Shown in pieces: positions 1 to 6,949 of a stretch of 6,977 nucleotides of DNA. Position numbers and translations under genes: made by a program. Origin of the DNA: Bacteroidota bacterium (lineage in GTDB: Bacteria; Bacteroidota; Bacteroidia; Flavobacteriales; Flavobacteriaceae); assembly GCA_006227965.1 (NCBI GenBank), contig SBFL01000107.1, positions 1-6,977 on the forward strand. The letters are read 5' to 3'. Under the pieces are notes generated by a model. It was not told the DNA's origin, did no database searches, and worked only from the letters and a program-made list of their open reading frames with translations. Positions within the stretch are counted from its first letter, which is position 1. Every line of letters begins with the position of its first letter.

Positions 1-1041
1 TCCTCACTGATGTATCACATCCACAGACCTACCCAGGTAAAGGAAGTCGGAAAAACCCTGGATATCGCCCCCCGGGCCGCAGTAGAATACAATATTCATT
101 CTCGCCTTTTGAAGGGTTTGGAATTGACCCCGAAAAAAGACTTTCTGGAAAGCAGGTCGGTGATATTGTTCAACGGGGATGCACATATTTCCCTGGCCGC
201 GCCCCGGGAATCCCAGACGGACTATTTTTATAAGAATGCGGATGCAGATGAACTCATTTTTGTACATGAAGGTTCGGGTCTACTGAAAACCCTGCTGGGT
301 GAGATCCCTTTCGAATACGGGGATTACCTACTGATACCCCGCGGCATGATCTACCAGATCCATTTTAACGGGCCGGACAACCGGTTGTTCATCGTCGAAT
401 CCTATCACCCTGTATATACTCCGAAACGATATCGAAACTGGTTTGGGCAACACCTGGAGCATTCACCTTTCTGCGAGCGGGACTTCAAACTACCGCAGAA
501 CCTGCAGACCCATGACGAAACCGGGGATTTCCTGATCAAGGTTAAGAAACAGGGGCAACTCCACCACCTGGTCTATGCCGCCCACCCATTTGATGTAATA
601 GGCTGGGACGGGTACAATTACCCCTATGGTTTCTCAATCCATGATTTTGAGCCCATAACGGGAAGGGTCCACCAGCCGCCTCCCGTCCACCAAACCTTTG
701 AAACCAGTGCTTTCGTGGTTTGTTCCTTTGTTCCCAGGCTTTACGATTACCATCCGGAGGCGATTCCTGCCCCCTATAACCACTCCAACATCGATTCAGA
801 TGAGGTACTCTACTATGTAGACGGTGATTTTATGAGCCGCAAGGGCATTGACAGGGGGTATATTTCCCTCCATCCGGCAGGGATACCACACGGCCCTCAC
901 CCGGGCACCTATGAGGGAAGTATCGGCAAAAAGGGCACGGAGGAACTCGCCGTTATGGTGGATACCTTCAGGCCCCTGCAGGTAACCGAAGCCGCCCTCA
1001 AACTCGATACTGGGGATTACTATCGTTCCTGGCTAGAATAA
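1..1041 (+). CDS. hmgA: Homogentisate 1,2-dioxygenase, 3' part (5' end outside the window)
   Basis: Cytosolic non-haem iron dioxygenase that opens the ring of homogentisate to maleylacetoacetate in tyrosine/phenylalanine breakdown. The frame is open from base 1 (Ser-Ser-Leu, then Met at base 10). Flavobacterial homologues, about 385 aa as I recall them, carry this same stretch just before YHIHRPTQVKE, so the Met at base 10 is internal and roughly 40 N-terminal residues lie off the left edge; 346 residues are visible. Counting that Met as 1, the C-terminal cupin-like domain shows PYNHSNIDSDEV (H258, E265) and IPHGPHPG (H294). These match the human Fe ligands His335, Glu341 and His371, with one extra residue between the first two. 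H227 in PPVHQTFE is the likely counterpart of catalytic His292. The C-terminus (TFRPLQVTEAAL, then YYRSWLE) is intact. It converges on hutG with a 9-bp overlap. Family call firm; substrate inferred from the family. Confidence 0.9.
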   Translation, partial: SSLMYHIHRPTQVKEVGKTLDIAPRAAVEYNIHSRLLKGLELTPKKDFLESRSVILFNGDAHISLAAPRESQTDYFYKNADADELIFVHEGSGLLKTLLGEIPFEYGDYLLIPRGMIYQIHFNGPDNRLFIVESYHPVYTPKRYRNWFGQHLEHSPFCERDFKLPQNLQTHDETGDFLIKVKKQGQLHHLVYAAHPFDVIGWDGYNYPYGFSIHDFEPITGRVHQPPPVHQTFETSAFVVCSFVPRLYDYHPEAIPAPYNHSNIDSDEVLYYVDGDFMSRKGIDRGYISLHPAGIPHGPHPGTYEGSIGKKGTEELAVMVDTFRPLQVTEAALKLDTGDYYRSWLE

Positions 1042-1049
1042 GCCGGGAA
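1026..1049 (+). terminator. Hairpin spanning both convergent stop codons; possible terminator
   Basis: The left arm TTCCTGGCT (1026-1034) pairs with the right arm AGCCGGGAA (1041-1049) around a 6-nt loop AGAATA. In the hmgA-sense RNA all nine positions pair, one of them as a U-G wobble. In the hut-sense RNA the same position is a C-A mismatch. The overlap of hmgA and hutG (1033-1041) sits at the centre, so the hutG TAG and the hmgA TAA lie in and beside the loop. No U-tract follows on either strand, so it is not a classical intrinsic terminator. It could slow polymerase, help termination or protect 3' ends. The arms encode the conserved Ser-Trp-Leu end of HmgA and the Phe-Pro-Gly-Leu end of HutG, so the pairing could be coincidental. 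Confidence 0.35.
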
Positions 1050-1998
1050 AATGCAGAAGCCTGTGGACTAGGCTGGCTGCGAGTACGGCGGTCTGAGCGT
1101 CCCGGTCATGGCCGGGGTTTAGTTCTGCAATATCCATGCTCAGCAATTTCCCGCTGCTGATAATAATGTCCAGACAGGGCATCATAACTTCCGGGGAAAA
1201 CCCCATGGGAGATGCCGCGCTTACTCCGGGAGCATAGGCCGATGAGAATCCATCCAGGTCAATGGTCAGGTAAACCGCGTCAAGGGGTTCCATAAATTGC
1301 ACAATGCGATCCATGACACGGTCGAGTTTGCGGGCCTCCATATCTTCCCGCCCCACTGTCATGGCGCCCAGGGAGGTGGCCCTGTCCCACAGCTCCTGAG
1401 CATTTGCGTCCCTGCGAACCCCTAAACAGCCGTAATGGAATTCCCTTCCCTGTTCTTTACAGAGGTGTGCGATTTGAAGGAATGGACTTCCGGAGTGCGA
1501 CCGGGGCAGGGGAGTACGCAGGTCGAGATGGGCGTCGAAATTCAGGATGCCAATGCTGGTTTCAGGGCCTTTTGCCCTGCACAGGCCGAGGAAATGTGCA
1601 AAGGCGATGTCGTGTCCTCCACCTATGGCCAGGGGGAAATAGCCGCAGTGCAACAGCTGGTATACGGCTTCGGAAAACTCCTGCTGAAGGGTTTCCAGGT
1701 CTCCGTCTGTGCATGCCAGGTCCCCGGCATCCCATAACAGGGAACCTTCACGGAGCAAGGGCAATTTTCCCAGGGCACCCCGCAGGGCCTGTGGTCCATT
1801 TCTGGCACCGGGGCGCCCCAGGTTCCGGACAACCCCTTCATCACAGGCGTAGCCCAAAAGTACGGGAGTAAGGGATTCCTGTTTGGGGAGATCTCCTGCA
1901 GAAAGGTCAAGCAGGCGGATGTTTTCATGCAAATAGGCCCTGTCCGCAGAAGGGCGTCCTTTCCATGATCCTGCATCCGGGGTTTGGTAACAGTTCAT
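1033..1998 (-). CDS. hutG: Formimidoylglutamase, arginase (ureohydrolase) family
   Basis: Last step of the histidine route: hydrolysis of N-formimidoyl-L-glutamate to glutamate and formamide by a cytosolic binuclear manganese enzyme. It has 321 residues, normal for the family. The metal ligands of the arginase fold are all present: H129 in AIGGGHD, D155, H157 and D159 in NFDAHLDL, and D247 and D249 in TIDLDGF. Other family landmarks are GRPGARNGPQALR (61-73), SHSGSPF (167-173) and MDIAELNPGHDRD (288-300). Sequence alone does not separate it from agmatinase- or arginase-like relatives; its place as the last gene of a hut operon decides the substrate. The start is ATG at 1996-1998, 9 nt after the hutU stop, with no Shine-Dalgarno. 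It ends in TAG, overlapping the 3' end of hmgA by 9 bp on the other strand. Confidence 0.93.
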   Translation of the reverse strand: MNCYQTPDAGSWKGRPSADRAYLHENIRLLDLSAGDLPKQESLTPVLLGYACDEGVVRNLGRPGARNGPQALRGALGKLPLLREGSLLWDAGDLACTDGDLETLQQEFSEAVYQLLHCGYFPLAIGGGHDIAFAHFLGLCRAKGPETSIGILNFDAHLDLRTPLPRSHSGSPFLQIAHLCKEQGREFHYGCLGVRRDANAQELWDRATSLGAMTVGREDMEARKLDRVMDRIVQFMEPLDAVYLTIDLDGFSSAYAPGVSAASPMGFSPEVMMPCLDIIISSGKLLSMDIAELNPGHDRDAQTAVLAASLVHRLLHFPGLF

Positions 1999-2000
1999 CA

Positions 2001-2028
2001 GGGTTGTTTAAAAGAGGTTGTTTAGAAG
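2001..2028. repeat. 14-bp imperfect tandem duplication across the hutU stop
   Basis: Two adjacent 14-mers on the + strand, GGGTTGTTTAAAAG (2001-2014) and AGGTTGTTTAGAAG (2015-2028), agree at 12 of 14 positions. Read on the coding strand, the first unit met encodes the last HutU residues (Leu-Leu-Asn-Asn) and the second carries the hutU TAA stop and most of the 9-nt hutU-hutG spacer. A small duplication may have created this stop and spacer. Confidence 0.6.
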
Positions 2029-4029
2029 TTCGTCCTCTACCAGATTCGGGAAGGTCACTCTGAGATCAGAGGTACGTTCCACCTCCCGCTTAATGGCATG
2101 CATTGCCCCCTGGTTCCTCGCCCAACTGCGGCGCGCTATCCCGTTGTTTACATCGTAAAACAACATGTTCCTGAGCCTCCTTTCCGATTCCCTGCTGCCA
2201 TCCAGGACGAGACCGAAGCCGCCGTTGATGACCTCGCCCCATCCTACACCCCCGCCATTATGGAGGGAGACCCAGCTGGCCCCGCGAAAGCTGTCTCCGA
2301 TCACATTGTGGACGGCCATATCCGCAGTAAACCGACTGCCGTCAAAAATATTGCTGGTTTCCCGGAAAGGGCTGTCCGTACCACTCACATCATGATGGTC
2401 CCGGCCAAGGATGACCGGTGCTGAAAGGGTGCCGTCTGCAATGGCCCGGTTGAAAGCTTCGGCAATGGCGATCCGCCCCATGGCATCCGCGTAGAGGATA
2501 CGGGCCTGGGAACCCACCACAAGGCGGTTCTCCTCCGCTTCCTCAATCCAGTGGATATTGTCCTGCATTTGAAGGCGGATATCGTCTGGGGCGGTTTTCA
2601 GTTGCGTTTTCATTACCTGCAGGGCGATCTCATCCGTTTTCCGCAGATCGGCTGCATCTCCTGAGGCACATACCCAGCGGAAGGGCCCGAACCCATAGTC
2701 AAAACATAGCGGCCCCAGGATGTCCTGTACATAAGAAGGATACCTGAAGTCAATCCCATTGGGGGCCATCACTGCGGCTCCTGCCCTGGAAGCCTCCAAA
2801 AGAAATGCATTCCCGTAATCAAAGAAGTACGTGCCGCGGGCGGTATGTTGGTTGATGGCATCCACATGCCTCCTGAGGGAGGCCTGTACGTGATCTCTGA
2901 AAGTGTCAGGATTGGCCGCCATCATCTCGTTGGCTTCTTCAAAGCTGAGGTCAGCAGGATAGTATCCGCCCGCCCAGGGGTTGTGAAGGGAGGTCTGGTC
3001 ACTGCCCAGGTCTATGTGGATCTGTTCCTCTGCGAACCGCTCCCAAACATGCACCACGTTCCCCACATAGGCCAGGGAGACTGTTTCTTGTTCGGCCATG
3101 GCCTTTCGGGTACGCTCGACCAGGGTATCCAGGTCTGCGAACAGCTCATCCACCCATCCCTGCGCGTGCCTTTTGTGGGCAGCTTGGGGGTTTACTTCGG
3201 CACACACGGTAATGCATCCTGCAATATTTCCGGCTTTCGGCTGGGCACCGCTCATTCCCCCCAACCCGGCTGTGAGGAATAGCTTCCCCTTAACGGGTTC
3301 CCCTTTTGGAAGGACTTTCCGGAAAGCGTTGAGCACTGTGATCGTGGTTCCATGGACAATCCCCTGTGGCCCGATGTACATATAAGATCCGGCCGTCATC
3401 TGTCCATACTGTGTAACCCCAAGCGCATTGTAACGTTCCCAGTCGTCCGGTTTGGAGTAATTGGGGATCATCATCCCGTTGGTCACCACCACACGCGGGG
3501 CTTCCGGAGAAGATGGGAAGAGTCCCATGGGATGGCCGGAGTACATATGCAGGGTCTGGGAATCAGTCATTTCCGATAGGTACTGCATGGTCAGCAGGTA
3601 TTGCGCCCAGTTCTGAAAGACCGCCCCGTTCCCCCCATAGGTGATCAGTTCTTCGGGGTGTTGGGCAACCCTGGGATCCAGGTTGTTCTGGATCATCAGC
3701 ATGATGGCCGCGGCTGAAGCGCTATTGGCCGGATACTCCGAAACTGGCCTGGCGACTATAGGGTAGTCCGGTTTGAACCGGTACATATAGATGCGGCCAA
3801 AGGTTCGCAATTCATCCAGAAATTCGGGAGCCAGTTCCCGGTGCCATTCCCTGGGAAAATAGCGCAACGCATTGCGGAGGGCCAGTTTTTTTTCATCTAC
3901 AGACAGGATATCCTTCCGCACAGGGGCATGAGACAGGCTTTCATCCCGCTGGCGGGGGGGAGGTAAATCCTCCGGTATTCCCAGCCGGATACTCTTTTGG
4001 AAGGAGTGCAGATCTGTGGCAGTCTTCAT
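2008..4029 (-). CDS. hutU: Urocanate hydratase (urocanase), long animal-type form
   Basis: NAD-dependent cytosolic enzyme adding water to urocanate to give 4-imidazolone-5-propionate, step two of the route. An upstream ATG at 4113 would give 701 aa but would overlap hutI by 83 nt. I choose the ATG at 4027-4029, 1 nt after the hutI stop, giving 673 aa, close to human UROC1 (676 aa) and well above the 557 aa of Pseudomonas-type enzymes. Landmarks from this start: LALRNALRYFP (49-59), ITYGGNGAVFQNWAQY (129-144), QMTAGSYMYIGPQGIVHGT (210-228), glycine-rich AGLGGMSGA (254-262), SDQTSLHNP (343-351), FGPFRWVCASGD (447-458), VVGSQARIL (504-512), GRDHHDVSGTDSPFRET (542-558) and LHNGGGVGWGEVINGG (589-604). 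Where short urocanases have Cys410 (FQGLPARICW), this one has Leu512, as the human sequence does in my memory. It ends 9 nt before hutG. Confidence 0.95.
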   Translation of the reverse strand: MKTATDLHSFQKSIRLGIPEDLPPPRQRDESLSHAPVRKDILSVDEKKLALRNALRYFPREWHRELAPEFLDELRTFGRIYMYRFKPDYPIVARPVSEYPANSASAAAIMLMIQNNLDPRVAQHPEELITYGGNGAVFQNWAQYLLTMQYLSEMTDSQTLHMYSGHPMGLFPSSPEAPRVVVTNGMMIPNYSKPDDWERYNALGVTQYGQMTAGSYMYIGPQGIVHGTTITVLNAFRKVLPKGEPVKGKLFLTAGLGGMSGAQPKAGNIAGCITVCAEVNPQAAHKRHAQGWVDELFADLDTLVERTRKAMAEQETVSLAYVGNVVHVWERFAEEQIHIDLGSDQTSLHNPWAGGYYPADLSFEEANEMMAANPDTFRDHVQASLRRHVDAINQHTARGTYFFDYGNAFLLEASRAGAAVMAPNGIDFRYPSYVQDILGPLCFDYGFGPFRWVCASGDAADLRKTDEIALQVMKTQLKTAPDDIRLQMQDNIHWIEEAEENRLVVGSQARILYADAMGRIAIAEAFNRAIADGTLSAPVILGRDHHDVSGTDSPFRETSNIFDGSRFTADMAVHNVIGDSFRGASWVSLHNGGGVGWGEVINGGFGLVLDGSRESERRLRNMLFYDVNNGIARRSWARNQGAMHAIKREVERTSDLRVTFPNLVEDELLNNLF

Positions 4030-4030
4030 G

Positions 4031-5308
4031 TTATAGAGTTTTATCATAGACACATTCCCCGTTTTTCCATACAAGAGAAGGGCGGAGCTGTCCCTGGTGA
4101 TACAGGATTTCATTAAAATGGTGTGTCGGGAAAACCGCGAGGTCGGCCTTCATACCCGGTATCAGGCGTCCCCTGTCGTTCAGGCCAAGGGCCGCGGCTG
4201 CCCGAAACGTAATACCGGCCAGTACCTCGGCATTGGTCAGTTTTTCAAAGGTGCCCAGGATAGCGGCCTGGGTTAGCAGGTCTCCCATGGGGGCAGACCC
4301 AGGGTTAAAATCACTTGCGATGGCCAGACAGGCTCCGGCATCGAGGAGGGATCGGGCCGGGGCAAAGTCACAGCCAAGCCCGATGCTCGCCCCGGGCAGG
4401 GCGGTGGCAACCACCTGGCTTTGGGCCAGGGCTTTGATTTCGCGGGGGCCGCTCGCTTCCAGGTGATCCGCGCTCAGGGCGCCGCATTTAATGGCAACTT
4501 CACTTCCTCCCGGGGTGAACTGGTCTGCATGGAGGGTTAGTTCGAACCCCCTTTCCTTTGCAGCCATAAGAAAAGGTGTGATTTCTTCGGGCGAAAACGC
4601 GCTTTGCTCCACAAAGGCATCCAGGCGGCTGGCAAGTCCTTCTTCCCTGATCAGGGGCAGGAGTTCTTCCAGTACTTCTTCCAGGTAGTCGGTTCCGGAC
4701 CCGCTGAAATCCCTGGGGACCGTGTGGGCCGCCAGGCAGGTTGGGATCAGGTCCATGGCTGTCCTTCTTTTTGCAGACCGGATGACCCGTAGCATTTTCA
4801 ATTCGGACTGGGTGTTCAGGCCATACCCGCTTTTGACTTCCAGGGTAGTGATCCCTGATCTGAGAAACCTATCCACCCGGTCCAGCAGCAGTTTCTCCAG
4901 GGTTTCTCCGGATGCATTTCGGGTGTGCTGAACCGTATCCCAGATACCCCCCCCGGCTTCGGCGATCTCCAGATAGGAGCTGCCGCTGTTCCGCAATGCA
5001 TAATCCCGGGCGCGGCTTCCGTCAAAACAGCTGTGCGTATGTGCGTCGATCAGTCCGGGAATCCCGATGGCGGGCCCCTGGAATTCATGAATGGAAGCCT
5101 TTACACTGAGGGCTTCTTCCTTAAGTGAGGCATAATCTGCAACCTTTATGATCTTCCCGCCGCGTATCAGTATTCCCGCATGGGGGACGATCGGGATTTG
5201 GGAGTCCAGCAAAGGTCCTTTCAGGGGTAACCCTTCCATGGTGAGCAATTGGGAGAAGGGCCCGATGAAGAGGTGGGTCGTATCCGGATGTGTTTCTGAA
5301 TGCTGCAT
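4031..5308 (-). CDS. hutI: Imidazolonepropionase
   Basis: Amidohydrolase-superfamily enzyme (cytosolic, one Zn or Fe) hydrolysing 4-imidazolone-5-propionate to N-formimidoyl-L-glutamate, step three of the route. The frame can be extended to 5326, but that first codon is TTG inside the end of hutH. The ATG at 5306-5308 lies 4 nt after the hutH stop and gives 425 aa, close to usual HutI lengths, so I use it. Metal ligands by alignment to Bacillus HutI: H90 and H92 in DAHTHSCFDG, H260 in LHADQF, and D333 in ASDFNPGS. H282 in SADHLE matches the catalytic His of the family. Further signatures are EAGGGIWDTV (117-126), EVKSGYGLNTQSELKMLR (157-174), and a C-terminal RLIPGMKADLAVF typical of amidohydrolases (381-393). 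It ends TAA, one base before the hutU ATG, so the two are probably translationally coupled. Confidence 0.94.
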   Translation of the reverse strand: MQHSETHPDTTHLFIGPFSQLLTMEGLPLKGPLLDSQIPIVPHAGILIRGGKIIKVADYASLKEEALSVKASIHEFQGPAIGIPGLIDAHTHSCFDGSRARDYALRNSGSSYLEIAEAGGGIWDTVQHTRNASGETLEKLLLDRVDRFLRSGITTLEVKSGYGLNTQSELKMLRVIRSAKRRTAMDLIPTCLAAHTVPRDFSGSGTDYLEEVLEELLPLIREEGLASRLDAFVEQSAFSPEEITPFLMAAKERGFELTLHADQFTPGGSEVAIKCGALSADHLEASGPREIKALAQSQVVATALPGASIGLGCDFAPARSLLDAGACLAIASDFNPGSAPMGDLLTQAAILGTFEKLTNAEVLAGITFRAAAALGLNDRGRLIPGMKADLAVFPTHHFNEILYHQGQLRPSLVWKNGECVYDKTL

Positions 5309-5312
5309 GGGA

Positions 5313-6893
5313 TCAGAAATTTTCAAACTCCGCCTCGAAGGAGGTCTTTAAAGATACTTTTTCCTTTTCGGAAACCGAATTCAGCAGGCGGATGAGTTCC
5401 CCACCCTGAATCAGTTCGATTCCCTTTTCTATGTCGGTGGCGAAAACCCGGTCTTGGGTGGCAAATGAGATCTCGCTTCGTACAAGGGCATGGACCTTAT
5501 CGAGGAACCATCCTGATTTAAGAGGTTTCCGGTATTCAAATGCCTGGGCTGCGGTCAGGAGCTCAATAGCCAGGATTTTTTCAACATTCTCAAGTACCTG
5601 AAGGGCCTTTCTACCACTGATAGAGCCCATGCTAACGTGGTCTTCCTGCCCCATAGAAGTTGGGATACTATCCGCACTTGCTGGAAAACACAGGCCCTTG
5701 TTTTCGCTGGCCAGGGCCGCTGAGGTGTATTGCAGGATCATGTAACCCGAATTCAAACCGGTATCCTTCATCAGCAATTGGGGGAGGCCCGTGTTGTTGC
5801 CTTCCAAAGCCAGGTAGATGCGCCGATCCGAGATATTACCTATCTCCGATGCCGCCAGGCAGGCATAATCAAGGGCCATGGCAAGGGGTTGTCCGTGAAA
5901 GTTGCCCCCGCTTATGGTCAGCTCTTCATCGATTATGACAGGATTGTCTGTCACTGCGTTCAGTTCGGTCTCCACCAATTCCTTCAGGTGTAACCAGGCA
6001 TTCCGGGATGCCCCGTGCACCTGGGGGATACACCGGAGCGAGTAGGGGTCCTGTACCCTTTCGCAGTCGATATGGTCCTCGAGGATCTCAGACCCTTTAA
6101 GGAGACGGCGGATTCTTTCTGCCACATGCTGGTTTCCTTTGAAAGGACGAAGGTCGTGCAGCCTTTCGTGAAAGGGTTTCACGGATCCCTGCAACCCCTC
6201 GATCATCATGGCGCCTATTATGTCGGCCTGGGAAAGGCAGTGCTGCATTTTCTCCAGAACCACAACGGCGTGCGCGGCGATGAATTGAGTCCCATTGATA
6301 AGGGCAAGCCCCTCTTTGGGGCCCAGTTCGATGGGGGACATTCCCATTTGATCCAGAAGTTCTCCGGTGGGGAACAATTCGCCTTTGTGATACACTTTCC
6401 CTAATCCAATTAGGGGTAGGAAGAGATGGGATAGGGGTGCCAGGTCCCCGGAAGCCCCGACGGAACCCTGGGAAGGCACATAGGGGGTTATCCCTTCTTC
6501 AATATGCCACAGGATGCGGTCGAGGGTGTTTTCAGAAACCCCGGAAAACCCCTGCGCAAGGGCATGTAATTTCAGGATAAGCATCAGGCGTGCTATTTCC
6601 CCTGCAACAGGCGGGCCTACCCCCACACTGTGGCTCATCAGGATGTTGAATTGCAAATCCCGGGTATCTTCAGGGGTTATCCGCGTGGTACAGAGGGGGC
6701 CAAAGCCGGTATTGACCCCGTATACCGGGGCCCCTTTCTCCACGATCCTCTGAACAATTTCCTGGCTGGACCGCACCTTTTTGCGGACTGATTCCGAGAG
6801 CACCCCCCGAAGCTCAGATCGCGACAGGGCCAGTGCTTTGCCAGCAGTGAGATGGTCTTCACCGAACAAAAAAACAACGGGTTTTTCAGGCAT
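5313..6893 (-). CDS. hutH: Histidine ammonia-lyase
   Basis: First and committed step: removal of ammonia from L-histidine to give trans-urocanate, by a cytosolic homotetramer of the aromatic amino-acid lyase family. It has 526 residues, slightly longer than the roughly 510 usual. The self-forming MIO cofactor comes from A147-S148-G149 in GSVGASGDLAPLSH. Other active-site features line up with Pseudomonas HAL: Y58 in YGVNTGFG, H88 in MSHSVGVG, N200 in INGTQ, Q281, Y284 and R287 in VQDPYSLRC, F332 in SGGNFHG, and E417 in QEDHVSMG. The QEDH glutamate and QDPYSLRC favour histidine over tyrosine; the SH pair at 87-88 does not decide, because at least one Flavobacterium tyrosine lyase has it too. 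Start ATG at 6891-6893, preceded only by AT-rich DNA without a Shine-Dalgarno. It is the first gene of the operon, so it follows the presumed promoter; it stops (TGA) 4 nt before hutI. Confidence 0.95.
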   Translation of the reverse strand: MPEKPVVFLFGEDHLTAGKALALSRSELRGVLSESVRKKVRSSQEIVQRIVEKGAPVYGVNTGFGPLCTTRITPEDTRDLQFNILMSHSVGVGPPVAGEIARLMLILKLHALAQGFSGVSENTLDRILWHIEEGITPYVPSQGSVGASGDLAPLSHLFLPLIGLGKVYHKGELFPTGELLDQMGMSPIELGPKEGLALINGTQFIAAHAVVVLEKMQHCLSQADIIGAMMIEGLQGSVKPFHERLHDLRPFKGNQHVAERIRRLLKGSEILEDHIDCERVQDPYSLRCIPQVHGASRNAWLHLKELVETELNAVTDNPVIIDEELTISGGNFHGQPLAMALDYACLAASEIGNISDRRIYLALEGNNTGLPQLLMKDTGLNSGYMILQYTSAALASENKGLCFPASADSIPTSMGQEDHVSMGSISGRKALQVLENVEKILAIELLTAAQAFEYRKPLKSGWFLDKVHALVRSEISFATQDRVFATDIEKGIELIQGGELIRLLNSVSEKEKVSLKTSFEAEFENF

Positions 6894-6926
6894 GATGAAC
6901 GATTGAAGCTTAAAATTACGATAGAT

Positions 6927-6944
6927 TATTGATAAATATTGATA
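6927..6944. repeat. Direct repeat TATTGATA, 10-bp spacing
   Basis: TATTGATA occurs at 6927-6934 and again at 6937-6944, one helical turn apart, so both copies face the same side of the DNA. They lie 34-51 bp upstream of the hutH start codon. This could be a tandem binding site for a regulator, but low-complexity AT-rich sequence gives such repeats by chance. Confidence 0.4.
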
Positions 6945-6949
6945 CGAAT

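Noticed and set aside
1058..1074. Second small inverted repeat AGCCT-N7-AGGCT near the end of hutG
   Set aside because: Only five base pairs, no U-tract, and inside coding sequence; expected by chance.
1404..1871. 155-aa open frame on the + strand opposite hutG
   Set aside because: It lies wholly antisense to a gene with every arginase-family metal ligand, and its translation (many Arg, Gly, Pro, Cys) looks like a shadow of GC-rich coding DNA with no recognisable domain.
2845..3282. 145-aa open frame on the + strand opposite hutU
   Set aside because: Entirely within hutU on the other strand, no recognisable motif; explained by codon bias of the real gene.
3886..3893. Run of eight T (A on the coding strand) in hutU, a possible frameshift site
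   Set aside because: Encodes the Glu-Lys-Lys before LALRNALRYFP, and the gene stays in one frame with conserved sequence on both sides, so no recoding is needed.
3954..3960. Run of seven G (C on the coding strand) near the hutU start
   Set aside because: Encodes a proline stretch in the variable N-terminus with the frame intact; too short to argue for phase variation.
4221..4233. Not exactly a site: the HutI HADQF motif (base 4529-4543 region) has Gln where some HutI enzymes have Glu (HGDE)
   Set aside because: Other HutI proteins as I recall them carry HAEQ at this place, so Gln is a known variant and not evidence of an inactive enzyme. The span given in this entry is only nominal; the motif itself lies in the region named.
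4947..4954. Run of eight C (eight G on the coding strand) in hutI, a possible slippage or phase-variation site
   Set aside because: It encodes the conserved glycines of EAGGGIWDTV, the frame is intact, and tracts of this length are common in GC-rich genes.
6015..6404. 129-aa open frame on the + strand opposite hutH
   Set aside because: Antisense to conserved histidine ammonia-lyase sequence, with no family resemblance or plausible start context.
5313..6893. HutH could be a tyrosine ammonia-lyase, as used for flexirubin pigments in flavobacteria
   Set aside because: QEDHVSMG with E417 and QDPYSLRC are histidine-lyase features, and the gene heads a complete histidine operon.
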